64,000 nucleotides of DNA from Paraburkholderia ferrariae NBRC 106233 (GCF_000685035.1 NZ_BAYB01000013.1:124001-188000), one strand, 5' to 3'; counted from the first letter of the stretch, positions 17,784 through 27,571 are shown. Made by a program: numbers and translations. The notes: generated from the sequence alone by a model not told the origin.

Positions 17784-19472
17784 TCAGGTTCCAGTCGCCT
17801 CATGCCCCACCTGCTGCCCGTTCATACTTGCCGCTTGTGCCGCACGTCTTCCGGAGAACACACAGTCCGCCAGCGACATACCGTTGATATAGCCAGCCGC
17901 GCACAGGCCTGCAGCGGAATGTCCCGCCGCATATAATCCAGAAATTCTCCGCCCCGCCTTATCCAGAACAGAACCGGTGTCTTCGTCGACCTGCAGTCCG
18001 CCCAGCGTAAATGTCTTCGCAAACGAGAGGCGGTGGGTGACGGAGAGGTTGATAGCGATATAAGGCGCCCTGCCTATCCTATGCAGATGCTCACCCTTCT
18101 TGCCCAGCGGATCTGTACCGCGCGCAGTCGCGCTATTGTTCGCGGCGATGGTAGTGGCGAGCGCCGCGGGAGACACGCCAGTCTTCCGCGCAAGGCCGCG
18201 CACGGTCATCGAGTAACGGGTTCCACCAAACAAGATGTTGAGCAGCACAGGGGCATAGATCATCTTGAACTGTGCCCGTTTAGCCCGAACGCACTGGTAA
18301 AGGGCTGACATCAACTGCGAGCGGTCAAGAATGAGCCAGGCCGCCGCGCCCGGCTGACGGGCCATCTCCATACCAAGATCACCAGGGCTAGCGTCCTCGT
18401 TGACAAAACGCTCTCCCTTACTATTCACGGCAATTCCGCCAAGCAAAGCCTGGGGGGGAGCAATGGAGCGGCTAAGGTAAAGATTTTCCGTCTTCACTGC
18501 CACGCCTCCAGCTGACACACCGAGGTCTATGCCGCTGCCATCGTCCCCGATCGATCCGAGACGCACCAGCACGCGATGATTTGCCGCCACCATCGGCTGT
18601 GTCTCCCGCAGCTTTTCCGCGTTGAAAACGTACCCGCCGGCCGCAATGATCACTCCACGGCGGGCGCGAATGCGCACAGGAGGCTGCTGCTGGTCCAGCT
18701 CGAACCGCCGGCATTCCTCGATGGCTCGATCCTGCGCTGCAGGTTTGAGCGGCTTGTGAGGCGTCACCGATGCGAAAAGAGCCCGATGTCGTTCAATGGC
18801 GTCCGTCGCGATGGGCCTGGCTTCTACCCCGATCACAGCGCCGCTGGCGTCAATGATCAGGCGCGTAACGAGCGTATGCGTCAAAGTTGAAATCCGCGCC
18901 TGGGCGACTGCTTCCTTCAGCACACCAAAGAACACGTATCCGGTAAATCCGCTGCCCGCGGCCCGATGCCCCCGCGGGGCGGCGCGTGCCCCAGTTTTCT
19001 GCTCAAACAGTCTTTCGTTACCGCTGTAGTAGAGCGAACTCGATGCTGGAGGATAGGAGGCGTTGCCTGCAAACAAGTCGCCACCATAAGGCATGCCATG
19101 CCGGACCAACCAGTCGACGTCGGCCCGGCTACCCTTGCAAAAACGATCCAGGGTCTTCGGGCTCACAGCGCCGCGAAGTTCGACCTCAAGATACCGACGC
19201 ATCGCCTCAACGTCATCCTGGACACCGGCGCGCTCCTGGATACTGGTGCCGCCCGCGTAGAGAATGCCACCGCTATAGGCCGTCGCGCCTCCTCCGTCGA
19301 AGCGGTCAATCACCAGTACGTCAGTTCCCCTTTCATGCGCCTCCAAAGCAGCGCATGCCCCCGCTCCTCCGAAGCCGACAACAACAATGTCTGCCTCGCG
19401 CTCCCACTTCACGTCGCCAGCCTCGCTGACCCGTAACGGACCAAGCGCGACAGAAACACCGGGGCTGGTCAT
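17784..19472 (-). CDS. FAD-dependent dehydrogenase, ketosteroid-dehydrogenase/fumarate-reductase type (copy 1)
   Basis: A 562-residue flavoprotein, paralogous to the one at 13869-15635. FAD-binding motifs: DIVVVGFGGAGACAALEAHE near residue 28 and GLYAAGHSAAGLCAAGYING near the C-terminus, then LADCVFSGRRAA. Shared internal landmarks include RFDGGGATAYSGGILYAGG, SLYYSGNE, and RLGSIGDDGSGIDLG. It starts inside the stop of the E1 beta gene (ATGA overlap of 4 bases), so it is translationally coupled to the E1 subunits. That coupling suggests it makes the ring ketone or enone whose product is later handled by the 2-oxoacid dehydrogenase complex (inference). Confidence 0.83.
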   Translation of the reverse strand: MTSPGVSVALGPLRVSEAGDVKWEREADIVVVGFGGAGACAALEAHERGTDVLVIDRFDGGGATAYSGGILYAGGTSIQERAGVQDDVEAMRRYLEVELRGAVSPKTLDRFCKGSRADVDWLVRHGMPYGGDLFAGNASYPPASSSLYYSGNERLFEQKTGARAAPRGHRAAGSGFTGYVFFGVLKEAVAQARISTLTHTLVTRLIIDASGAVIGVEARPIATDAIERHRALFASVTPHKPLKPAAQDRAIEECRRFELDQQQPPVRIRARRGVIIAAGGYVFNAEKLRETQPMVAANHRVLVRLGSIGDDGSGIDLGVSAGGVAVKTENLYLSRSIAPPQALLGGIAVNSKGERFVNEDASPGDLGMEMARQPGAAAWLILDRSQLMSALYQCVRAKRAQFKMIYAPVLLNILFGGTRYSMTVRGLARKTGVSPAALATTIAANNSATARGTDPLGKKGEHLHRIGRAPYIAINLSVTHRLSFAKTFTLGGLQVDEDTGSVLDKAGRRISGLYAAGHSAAGLCAAGYINGMSLADCVFSGRRAAQAASMNGQQVGHEATGT

Positions 19473-20494
19473 GACGCCGCCATCGCGCGGGCAATGTCAA
19501 CGATGCGCGCCTGGCTCGGCACGAACGCCGTCTCGAGCGGCTTCGAGAAAGGCACCGGACAGTAAGCGCTTCCAAGCCTCTCGACAGGGGCCTTCAGCAA
19601 ACCAAACAGCGCGTGCCCCACTTCGGCAGCGATTTCCGCTCCGACGCCGAACGGCGTGACCGCCTCGTGCACCACCAGCAACCTGCCCGTCTTTCTGACC
19701 GACTGAAGCACCAGTTCGCGATCCCACGGCGATACCGTGCGCAGATCGATGACCTCTGCCCGCAACCCTTCATTCGCGAGTGTGTCGGCCGCAGCCAATG
19801 CTTCCACCACCATGCGCGAATAGGAAACGATGGTCAGATCCTGCCCCTCCCTGACAACGAGCCCCTTGCCGAGCGGGACCCGCTCGCCGGGAGTAATCGC
19901 CCGGCCCCAGGCCGGGGCGCGATAAGAAGGCATGTTTTCGATGAACAGAACCGGGTCAGGATCGTCGATGGCAGCACGCAGCAGCCCATAGGCATCTGCC
20001 GGGTTGGACGGGGCGACCACCTTCATGCCCGCCGTATGAGCGAACCAGGCCTCGAGATAGTCGCAATGCTGACCACCGCTGCCTCGTCCCGCACCGGTCA
20101 TCGTGCGGATGGTGATCGGCACGCTCGTCTGGCCACCCGACATGAACCTCAGCTTCGCGGCATGATTGACGATCATGTCCATGGCGACAGTCGTGAAATT
20201 CATCAGCATGATTTCCGCGACGGGCTTCCAGCCACGAATCGCGGCACCGATCGCAGCGCCGACAATGGCCTGCTCCGAAATCGGAGTGGAACGGACACGC
20301 CGAGTGCCGAAGCGTGTTTCCAGGCCACGCGTTATGCCTACGATACCTCCGCCTTCGCGGTCACCCACGTCCTCGCCAAGAACAAGGACCTTCGCATCGT
20401 CGTGCATCGCATCGGTCAACGCCATGTTGATCGCCTGAAGCAGATTAGGACTTTTCTCCTGCGTCCTGGTGCGCTCTATAAGTTCGGTCGCCAT
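19469..20494 (-). CDS. 2-oxoacid dehydrogenase E1 component, beta subunit
   Basis: A 341-residue transketolase-like beta subunit. Landmarks are VLVLGEDVGDREGG near residue 38, the pyrimidine-binding STPISEQAIVGAAIGAAIRG, the segment GGQTSVPITIRTMTGAG and the C-terminal domain (GRLLVVHEAVTPFGVGAEIA). It starts one base into the E1 alpha stop codon (TAATG) and overlaps the FAD gene by 4 bases, making a tightly coupled three-gene unit. With the alpha subunit it decarboxylates a 2-oxo acid and reductively acylates the lipoyl protein. Confidence 0.92.
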   Translation of the reverse strand: MATELIERTRTQEKSPNLLQAINMALTDAMHDDAKVLVLGEDVGDREGGGIVGITRGLETRFGTRRVRSTPISEQAIVGAAIGAAIRGWKPVAEIMLMNFTTVAMDMIVNHAAKLRFMSGGQTSVPITIRTMTGAGRGSGGQHCDYLEAWFAHTAGMKVVAPSNPADAYGLLRAAIDDPDPVLFIENMPSYRAPAWGRAITPGERVPLGKGLVVREGQDLTIVSYSRMVVEALAAADTLANEGLRAEVIDLRTVSPWDRELVLQSVRKTGRLLVVHEAVTPFGVGAEIAAEVGHALFGLLKAPVERLGSAYCPVPFSKPLETAFVPSQARIVDIARAMAAS

Positions 20495-21480
20495 TACGCC
20501 AACTCCTCTTCAAACACGTCGCGCTTAAGTTCCGCGGGCTCCGGCCACGGACTTGCGAGTGCAAAATCAACGGCTTCATCCAGTTGCGTCTCGATACCGG
20601 CCTCGATTGCGGCGAGTTCTGACTCCGTCGCCACACCACTCTCGATCAGCTGTGCGCGAAAGATGGGATACGGATCGGCTTCGATCGCGGCTGCCTTCTC
20701 GGCCTTGTCCATATAACTATCGTCGTCTCCGAAGATGTGCCCGTGGAACCGGAACGTCATCGCTTCGATAAGAGTCGGTCCCTCGCCCGCACGGGCACGC
20801 TCGACTGCTTCCCTCGCGAACGCGTACACATCGGACGGGCTGTTCCCGTCAACCCGCGCCGCCGGCATCGAATAGGCTATGCCACGATCGGCGATCCGGT
20901 CCGCGGAGGTTCCGCTTTCGTAGGCGGTATGTTCGGCAAAGCGGTTGTTCTGGCAAACGAAGATCACCGGAAGCTTCCATACGGAAGCCAGGTTGAGGCT
21001 TTCGTGAAAAGCACCGATGTTCGACGCACCATCGCCAAAATAGGCAACCGTCACCCGATCGTCGTTCTCCAGTTGCGAAGACCAGGCAAGGCCGTTTGCA
21101 ATAGGCAAGGACGACCCCACAATGCCGGTCGTGACCATGAGGCCTTTGGCGGGATAGGTCAGGTGCATCGGGCCGCCCTTCCCCTTGCAGGTACCGTCGA
21201 CGCGCCCGGCAAGCTCGGCCCAAAGGTCCTTGAGGGGCAACCCCTTCGCCAGCATGTCGTGGATACCGCGATAAATGGTGCAGATGTAGTCGTCATCCGT
21301 GAGGCACGCTGATATCGCCGACGGAATGACTTCCTGGCCGCGGTAGCTGTAATACGGCATCACCAGTCGCCCCGAGCGGATAACCTTGCGCGCGCGCTCA
21401 TCGTTACCCTTGAGCAATGCCATCCGTCGAAAAATGTCGAGCTGGACGGCCGCTGGAATGGCAAAATTCCCTGAAATCAT
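20494..21480 (-). CDS. 2-oxoacid dehydrogenase E1 component, alpha subunit (TPP-binding)
   Basis: A 328-residue thiamine-diphosphate enzyme subunit. The TPP motif is GDGASNIGAFHESLN near residue 155, continuing to FVCQNN; the substrate-side phrases YRGIHDMLAKG and GKGGPMHL are as in acetoin and pyruvate dehydrogenase E1 alpha. The phosphorylation-loop-like FRFHGHIFGDDDSYM is also conserved. A GGGAAG ribosome site precedes ATG 21480. It is the first gene of a coupled unit with E1 beta and the FAD enzyme. The true substrate may be pyruvate-like, branched or acetoin-like; sequence alone does not settle it. Confidence 0.92.
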   Translation of the reverse strand: MISGNFAIPAAVQLDIFRRMALLKGNDERARKVIRSGRLVMPYYSYRGQEVIPSAISACLTDDDYICTIYRGIHDMLAKGLPLKDLWAELAGRVDGTCKGKGGPMHLTYPAKGLMVTTGIVGSSLPIANGLAWSSQLENDDRVTVAYFGDGASNIGAFHESLNLASVWKLPVIFVCQNNRFAEHTAYESGTSADRIADRGIAYSMPAARVDGNSPSDVYAFAREAVERARAGEGPTLIEAMTFRFHGHIFGDDDSYMDKAEKAAAIEADPYPIFRAQLIESGVATESELAAIEAGIETQLDEAVDFALASPWPEPAELKRDVFEEELA

Positions 21481-21823
21481 ATCGCTTCCCTTTCCATGGC
21501 CAGTTTAAATTGGAGTCCTTACGTATCAGATACCGGATCTCCTGTCACACCGGATACATCAGATGAACCCGAGACGATCGAATACAAAAACCACATTCTT
21601 TCAGGTCGTTAGTTTGGCCATGTCCGACGACGAGAAACGAGAACGACACGCGTAGAACGCCAACCTCAGCGGCTACGCAAAGCTCAAAGTGAAGGTGCGG
21701 GAAAATCGATGCGACAGCGCCTGCAGCCGATGCCGGCGGAACGCATACCTCATCAGGAAGCTTCCACAGGCCCGCCCCGGCAGTCTCGCAGAGAGCGACC
21801 ACACCTGTAAGCCAGGCCTATGC
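21481..21823. other. Intergenic region upstream of E1 alpha
   Basis: The 343 bases between the second Rieske gene and E1 alpha hold a GTG-started minus-strand frame (21545-21802, 85 codons) without ribosome site or homology that I recognise; I do not call it. The TTCTTGA operator is absent here, so the E1 operon may be read from the Rieske promoter or from an unrecognised one. Confidence 0.35.
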
Positions 21824-23209
21824 TCAGGCCCACCCTCCCGTGAGGTAGGCCGCAATTCCGCGATGCATGTTGTAGATCTGTCGCTCCTGGACCGGGTTCA
21901 GCCTTGACCCCTTGAATGACGAGCAGCTCATACCGGCCTGCACCCGTTCCATATTGCTCAGGTCCTGATAGAGCAGTGGCGGAATGTCGGCCCGGTGCTC
22001 CCGATAGTTCTCGTAGTATTCGCGCTTGAAAGAGGATGCAGCAGCCGGGGCAACCCGTAACATCGCCCACATGTCCAGCAGGCATCTTCCGGGGTCAGCA
22101 CCATGAGGCCGAGCCCGCATCACCAGACTCGAATCGACGCCGAACACCAGAACCATGTTGGGAAACAGGCTCCAGTCAACGCCTAACTCTGCCATATCCT
22201 GCGCGGTGAGATCGTGCCAACCAGCACCCTCATCGATCGCCTGCTGCCGCAGTCGGGCCGCATACGCCTTCATCACATCGATGGGGTCTGCCTCAGGACC
22301 AAATCCGGCCACCGCTTCCGCAACGATCGATGCACCGCGACTGCTTGTCGTGCCTACTCCGCCAGTCTCCCTGGCAATCCGTTGGATAGCGGCTGAAAAA
22401 GCCTCGGCAAAATGTTCGGGTTCCGGACGTCCCGTTTCGATGGCGGGCATGCCGAAAGGGCGACCACCGCGATTTGTGTGGCTACCGTGCTTTCCCCGCT
22501 CCCGGCTTGTCGTGACCGCGTCAAGAAATGGCAGCGTCTGAAAATGAGTCGAGGGAACGTGATAACTTTCCATGAACGATTCAATCGCAACCTTCCAGTT
22601 GCACTTGATCTCCATGGTCTTGTACCACGTGAAACGCATCTTCTCGAACTCGAGCCGACCGAGGTTTTCCGGCACCGGATCGATAAACTTCTCGAAAGCC
22701 TCGCATCCAGCATCAAAATTGATGAAAACGAAGCCGCCCCACCGTCCGACCTTCACCTCAGCAAGACCTGCTTCGCCATGCGACAGGCCACCGCGACAGT
22801 CCCAGTCCTCAGCATTGCGGATGTAGGTGTTCTTGCCCTGAAGATCCCAGCGCCAGCCATGGAATGGGCAGTAAAAGCGCGTGACGCTACCGCATTGATG
22901 GTCAATCAGTTGGCGACCGCGATGCGGGCAGGAGTTCTGATAAGCCTTGATATCGGCCTCGCCCGTGCGGACGACGATCACAGATTGCCCCACGATTTCG
23001 TAGGTCACAAAGGAGCCGATTGTGGGCAGTTCTTCCTCACGGCACGCCATCTGCCACGTGCGCATCCACAACATTGCGGCTTCCTGCCGGGCAATCTCGG
23101 CGGAAAAATACACATCTTTGCGAATGAAGTCGTCACGCAAGGTACCCGACGTTTCCGTCTCCGCCGAATGCCCCGTCTCATCAACTGCGTGGGCGTGTTC
23201 TTCCAGCAC
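21824..23209 (-). CDS. Aromatic ring-hydroxylating (Rieske) oxygenase alpha subunit (copy 2)
   Basis: A 461-residue Rieske oxygenase large subunit. Cluster ligands are in CPHRGRQL and CPFHGWRW; the mononuclear iron motif is NWKVAIESFMESYHVPSTH. It begins with GTG at 23209, chosen because AGGAGA lies 6 bases upstream, and no ATG fits. The N-terminal half resembles copy 1 but the C-terminal catalytic half differs, so the two enzymes probably have different substrates. It is read from the operator-promoter at 23312-23363 and may lead into the E1 operon. No reductase or beta subunit gene is nearby. Confidence 0.88.
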   Translation of the reverse strand: MLEEHAHAVDETGHSAETETSGTLRDDFIRKDVYFSAEIARQEAAMLWMRTWQMACREEELPTIGSFVTYEIVGQSVIVVRTGEADIKAYQNSCPHRGRQLIDHQCGSVTRFYCPFHGWRWDLQGKNTYIRNAEDWDCRGGLSHGEAGLAEVKVGRWGGFVFINFDAGCEAFEKFIDPVPENLGRLEFEKMRFTWYKTMEIKCNWKVAIESFMESYHVPSTHFQTLPFLDAVTTSRERGKHGSHTNRGGRPFGMPAIETGRPEPEHFAEAFSAAIQRIARETGGVGTTSSRGASIVAEAVAGFGPEADPIDVMKAYAARLRQQAIDEGAGWHDLTAQDMAELGVDWSLFPNMVLVFGVDSSLVMRARPHGADPGRCLLDMWAMLRVAPAAASSFKREYYENYREHRADIPPLLYQDLSNMERVQAGMSCSSFKGSRLNPVQERQIYNMHRGIAAYLTGGWA

Positions 23210-23311
23210 AATCGTCTCCTATATATGGCTAGCGCTCACAAGTACGCTTAAGAGCGCCGATGAAATGCGTGTGCCTTGACAGTGAATCGCCCAAGCGGAC
23301 GATACCCGTCT

Positions 23312-23363
23312 TTATGTATCCATATGTGTGTATCTTATTTATTTCTTGAGACTTGTCAAGAAA
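23312..23363 (-). promoter_or_regulatory. Operator-promoter, copy 2 (TTTCTTGA-N6-TCAAGAAA)
   Basis: On the minus strand TTGACA (complement of 23354-23359) and TAAGAT (complement of 23332-23337) are 16 bases apart, about 115 bases before the Rieske start. The perfect repeat TTTCTTGA-N6-TCAAGAAA (23342-23363) covers the -35 box. The register is identical to 12652-12702 (constant offset of 10660 bases), including ATGTATCCATATGTGT around the start of transcription. Confidence 0.68.
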
Positions 23364-24169
23364 CTTGAGCGGCGCCCCGCCGTGGCTCCGTCAGCAACCG
23401 GTGCCGACGTCCGCCGGCTGGTGCATTCCCGAACCACTTGGGTAATCTGCCTTGAGCGCGAACCTTGAGCGCGGAATGAGATTAATGAGGATGGCGGACA
23501 TACATCGGACGGGGGCAGAAGGCCATCATCGATCACAGGCGACAGAAATCAGCCTTCTACCGCTGCTTCCCGGGAGGTGTTGCCAGTGCCGGTAGTCCTG
23601 CGCAAACGGAAGCATCTGGGTGTCGCAAGATCTCGCGCGGATCTCCACGAGGACGAAACACTTGGTGCCCCTATCGTCGGGGAGAGCACCTGGACTTAGT
23701 TCTGGCATGGGACAAAAGTGCCTCCACCAAGCCGACACTCGCGTATGAAGAACAAAAAAAACAATGCCATTGCCATTGCTGCGGCGTCGCCCGAGCAGCA
23801 GTGCATCGAACACCGCTCGAACTCTGTGGTCTTGACGGGACACGACGCGGCAGCCCGCCCCGAAACCACCGGACTTTTATGATTCGGCTTGCATGCCATC
23901 TCCGTGTCTTGCTTTATCGGCATGCACCTATCGGCTTGAAACTGCGGCAAGTGCGTATACTTAGGCCATCACTGTCGAACCTCTCATTACCACCCTATGT
24001 ACACATCGACGTTCACTTACTCCACTTCAAAATCCTTGTCAAGCCCCGGATCATTGCGCTGCCCAGCGAGCGCCCCAAGCAATGGCGACCGAGGCTTTGT
24101 CGCCACATCCAGTCCTCGCCAGAGTCGTCCAGCGACACCGCGACACAACTCGACGCCGGGAGCCACACG
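23364..24169. other. Divergent intergenic region before the TetR gene
   Basis: About 800 bases with no recognised gene; frames on both strands lack ribosome sites. At 24026-24043 the sequence TTCAAAATCC followed by TTGTCAAG shares the TTGTCAAG half and five of the ten preceding bases with the two operators, so it may be a weak autoregulatory site for the TetR gene 130 bases downstream (low confidence). Confidence 0.35.
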
Positions 24170-24868
24170 ATGAAGAAAAATACGACGGTGGCAATACCCG
24201 ATGCAGAGGCTATGAAACGCCGGGCCAACGGCATCCGGACACACGCCAGGTTGCTCGAATGCGCGGTATCACTCTGGGCGGAACTCGGCCTGACAGGTGT
24301 AACAATCAGCGCACTCGCGGAGCGGACCGGCCTGACCCGTCGTACCGTCTACCAGCATTTCGAGAACCGCGACGTTCTGCTCGCGGAAATGAAAGATCAT
24401 CTGGATGAGGAACTTGTGAAGCTTGCCGCCGGGCATGCATCCGCGTTTCCCGATCCCTACGGCATGGTCGCAGGATTGGCGGCCGATAATCTAGACCTGG
24501 TCCGATCGCGCATCCTCGATATGATTTCCACTGACGCAAACGACAATCCTCTCGTCATGGATACGATCAAGTGGTTCCGCGTTCTCGAAACACGTGGCCA
24601 ACTTAGGGACGGCATCGATCCAGCGCATGCCGCGATCATCTGCCTGTCGATGTGGTTCGCCGCGACTCTAGCGGTTTCGCTCGCGGCGACTCCAGCCGAG
24701 CGTCGCGAACAGGCTAAACGCTTCAGCAGGACATTCGCCGATGTCATGAGCCGCGGGGCGTTTGTGGAAGGTTACCGGCCTGGCTCTCACGAGCCCCCCA
24801 TGCCATCTCAGCCTCGGCCAGGCCGCAGGCATCGTGCCGACGAGACGCCGCAGGACGATAAACGGTGA
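24170..24868 (+). CDS. TetR/AcrR family transcriptional regulator
   Basis: A 232-residue regulator with an N-terminal helix-turn-helix, TISALAERTGLTRRTVYQHF at about residues 46-65, and a helical ligand-binding C-terminal domain. The start at 24170 (MKKNTTV) follows GGGAG; the open frame continues to 23801 but the extra sequence is not protein-like. The C-terminal 25 residues are Pro/Arg-rich. It is divergent from the second Rieske gene and close to the paired TTCTTGA operators, so it is the best candidate for their repressor; the link is inference. Confidence 0.85.
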   Translation: MKKNTTVAIPDAEAMKRRANGIRTHARLLECAVSLWAELGLTGVTISALAERTGLTRRTVYQHFENRDVLLAEMKDHLDEELVKLAAGHASAFPDPYGMVAGLAADNLDLVRSRILDMISTDANDNPLVMDTIKWFRVLETRGQLRDGIDPAHAAIICLSMWFAATLAVSLAATPAERREQAKRFSRTFADVMSRGAFVEGYRPGSHEPPMPSQPRPGRRHRADETPQDDKR

Positions 24869-25891
24869 TTGCAGGAGATGCCCCATATCTTGGCGCGCAC
24901 AACCTTTCTCATGAAGACACTGGACGGCCCATGACCTTCCGGGGGCGATACTAAAGAGGCAAGAGCCGCCACCATTTCGTGCTCGTCAAGTTCGCCACAC
25001 AAGCCTTGGAAGTTCATATATAGGAATATTGTTTATTAAATTCATCCTGCTCACTCCTAGAGAGCAGGATGATTTCGTTTAAATCGTGCGAATCGCACAT
25101 GACGCTCGGAGCGCACCCGCTTGTCCACGGTGACATTGATCTCTGACGTTCTGCGCGACTTCCATCAGGTCGAGGTCGACATCGCTGCGACCTATACCGA
25201 CATGGTCAATACGTGCCATGGTAGAGCAAAACCTCACGACGAACGCAACTGCCCCATCCAACGAAGTCATCTGACTGCCCACGTGCGAACGGGACCGCTC
25301 CCGCATCCGCCTCGTGGACCGCGAGAGCTTGCCCCTGAATTCATATTGTCGTACACTGTTCAATATTGAATACGATTATCCGGTTGGGTATGATCACTCT
25401 GCCAGTGAGTTGCGGTTGTTTATGGTGGAGCATGAATTGTCACCGCTGACCGTATCAGGGCTCCGAAAAGACCGATTTCGCGAGGCATGATGCGCCCGGG
25501 TCGATCGGGACGAGCGCACGGTTAAGGGCTTGCCAGCAAAGTAGGGAGTAGCGCATGGGTAACCGAGCGAGATCGTTGCATATGCTTGTAGAAAAGTGGT
25601 GCGGAAGCGGGGCCGCGGGCCACGCCCGCGTCAGGCATTTCTGCCATTCCAGAGAAAAGCTGTTGCGTTATGTCTGTGTCGAGATCTCTCGTCCGTCGGG
25701 AGCGGTCGCAATCATATTTTTTCGACATGCCGACGGGTCGTGGTGCGTATTTCCCCCTGACCGCAAGCGTCCTGCGATGGGCGTTCGCCTTGCGAGAGAC
25801 GCTCCTGCTGCAGATATTCACCACAACACGCGCGAAGCGAGAATCGCGTAGGGCAAGAGAGATTACAAGCAACAAATGGAGATGAAGTCCG
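24869..25891. other. One-kilobase stretch without a recognised gene
   Basis: Between the TetR gene and the first ETF-QO gene. Several short frames exist but none has both a ribosome site and family-like sequence. It holds the hairpin at 25043-25071 and a 12-base palindrome TTCAATATTGAA at 25359-25370. Confidence 0.4.
25043..25080 (+). terminator. Terminator-like hairpin downstream of TetR gene
   Basis: CATCCTGCTC and GAGCAGGATG form a 10-base perfect stem (25043-25052 / 25062-25071) with a 9-base loop, followed by ATTTCGTTT. It lies 175 bases past the TetR stop. The T-run is interrupted, so termination strength is uncertain. Confidence 0.5.
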
Positions 25892-27571
25892 GTGTCAATC
25901 CCAACTATCCTTGAGGGTGATTTCGCTAGCGAGCGCGATTCCATGGAGTACGACGTCGTAATTGTCGGTGGCGGCCCTGCGGGCCTATCCGCGGCCATCC
26001 GCCTCAAACAACGTGCGGCGGAGAAAGGCATCGAACTCGGCGTATGCGTACTGGAAAAAGGCTCGGAGATCGGGGCTCACATCCTGTCGGGCGCGGTCAT
26101 GGACCCTCGCGCCATCTCCGAACTGATTCCCGACTGGAAGGAAAAAGACGCCCCCCTGAACGTCGACGTGACCGAAGACCGCTTCCTGTTCCTCACGGAA
26201 GCGGGCGCGAAAGCGGTGCCGAACTGGGCACTCCCAGACAACTTCAAGAACCACGGCAACTACGTGATCAGCCTCGCGAACGTCACGCGCTGGCTGGGCC
26301 AGCAGGCCGAGACGCTGGGCGTCGAGATCTTCCCGGGCTTCCCCGCGGCCGAAGTGCTCTACAACGAAGACGGCTCGGTCAGGGGCGTGGCCACCGGCAA
26401 CATGGGCGTCGGCAAGAACGGCGAGCCCACCGAAAACTTCCAGCTCGGGATGGAGCTGCACGCGAAATACACGCTCTTCTGCGAAGGCGCGCGCGGGCAT
26501 CTGGGCCGTCAGCTGCAGGACCATTTCAAGCTGCGCGACGGGTCCGATCCGCAGGTGTATGGCATCGGCATCAAGGAGCTGTGGGAAATCGCGCCGGAGA
26601 AGCACAAGCCCGGCCTCGTGATCCACACGGCCGGCTGGCCGCTCGAGAACGACACCTACGGCGGCTCGTTCCTCTATCACCTCGACAACAACCAGGTGAT
26701 GGTCGGCTTCGTGGTCGGGCTCGGCTACCAGAATCCGTATCTGTCGCCATTCGAGGAATTCCAGCGCTACAAGACGCACCCGGAAATCCGCAAGTTCCTC
26801 GAAGGCGGCAAGCGCGTGTCGTACGGCGCGCGCGCGATCACCGCGGGCGGCCTGATGTCGCTGCCGAAGCTGGTGTTCCCGGGCGGCGCGCTCGTCGGCG
26901 ACGAGGCGGGCTTCCTCAACGCGTCGCGCATCAAGGGTTCGCACGCGGCGATCAAGACCGGCATGCTGGCCGCCGACGCCGCATTCGATGCCGTACAGGC
27001 CGGCCGTAGCGGCGACGAGCTCACCGCCTACCCTGAGTCGTTCAAGACCTCGTGGCTGCACACCGAGCTCCACCGCGCGCGCAATTTCAAGCAGTGGATG
27101 AGCAAGGGCCTGTATCTGGGCGCGCTGATGGTCGGCATCGAGCAGAAGCTGATGGGTGGCAACGTGCCGTGGACGCTGCATCACCAGCACTGGGACCACG
27201 AGATGCTGAAGCCGGCGTCGCAGTGCAAGCCGATCGACTATCCGAAGCCAGACGGCAAGCTCACTTTCGATCGTCTATCGTCCGTGTTCATCTCGAACAC
27301 GAATCACGAAGAGAATCAGCCCACGCATTTGACGCTGAAGGATCCGGGCGTGCCGGTGAACGTCAACTGGCAGACGTACGCAGGTCCGGAATCGCGCTAC
27401 TGCCCCGCTGCCGTGTACGAGTTCGTGAAGAACGGCGACGGCAGCGACCGGTTGCAGATCAACGCGCAGAACTGCGTGCATTGCAAGACCTGCGACATCA
27501 AGGACCCGACGCAGAATATCGTGTGGGTCACGCCGGAAGGTGGTGGCGGCCCGAACTATCCAAACATGTGA
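25892..27571 (+). CDS. Electron-transfer flavoprotein-ubiquinone oxidoreductase (ETF-QO), copy 1
   Basis: A 559-residue membrane-associated flavoprotein that passes electrons from reduced ETF to ubiquinone. FAD site: YDVVIVGGGPAGLSAAIRLK near residue 20. The C-terminal 4Fe-4S ferredoxin-like part has Cys in SRYCPAAVYEF and NCVHCKTCDIKDPTQNI; length and end (GGGGPNYPNM) are full-length. The start is GTG at 25892 with a weak GGAGATGAAG site. It follows the catabolic cluster and would serve its acyl-CoA dehydrogenases. A closely similar second copy is encoded at 47387-49060. Its codon use is noticeably more G/C-rich than the cluster on its left, suggesting it belongs to the older genome. Confidence 0.95.
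   Translation: MSIPTILEGDFASERDSMEYDVVIVGGGPAGLSAAIRLKQRAAEKGIELGVCVLEKGSEIGAHILSGAVMDPRAISELIPDWKEKDAPLNVDVTEDRFLFLTEAGAKAVPNWALPDNFKNHGNYVISLANVTRWLGQQAETLGVEIFPGFPAAEVLYNEDGSVRGVATGNMGVGKNGEPTENFQLGMELHAKYTLFCEGARGHLGRQLQDHFKLRDGSDPQVYGIGIKELWEIAPEKHKPGLVIHTAGWPLENDTYGGSFLYHLDNNQVMVGFVVGLGYQNPYLSPFEEFQRYKTHPEIRKFLEGGKRVSYGARAITAGGLMSLPKLVFPGGALVGDEAGFLNASRIKGSHAAIKTGMLAADAAFDAVQAGRSGDELTAYPESFKTSWLHTELHRARNFKQWMSKGLYLGALMVGIEQKLMGGNVPWTLHHQHWDHEMLKPASQCKPIDYPKPDGKLTFDRLSSVFISNTNHEENQPTHLTLKDPGVPVNVNWQTYAGPESRYCPAAVYEFVKNGDGSDRLQINAQNCVHCKTCDIKDPTQNIVWVTPEGGGGPNYPNM

Noticed and set aside
25985..27199. Minus-strand frame of 404 codons opposite ETF-QO copy 1
   Set aside because: Antisense shadow; a near-identical shadow occurs opposite ETF-QO copy 2 because the genes are similar.
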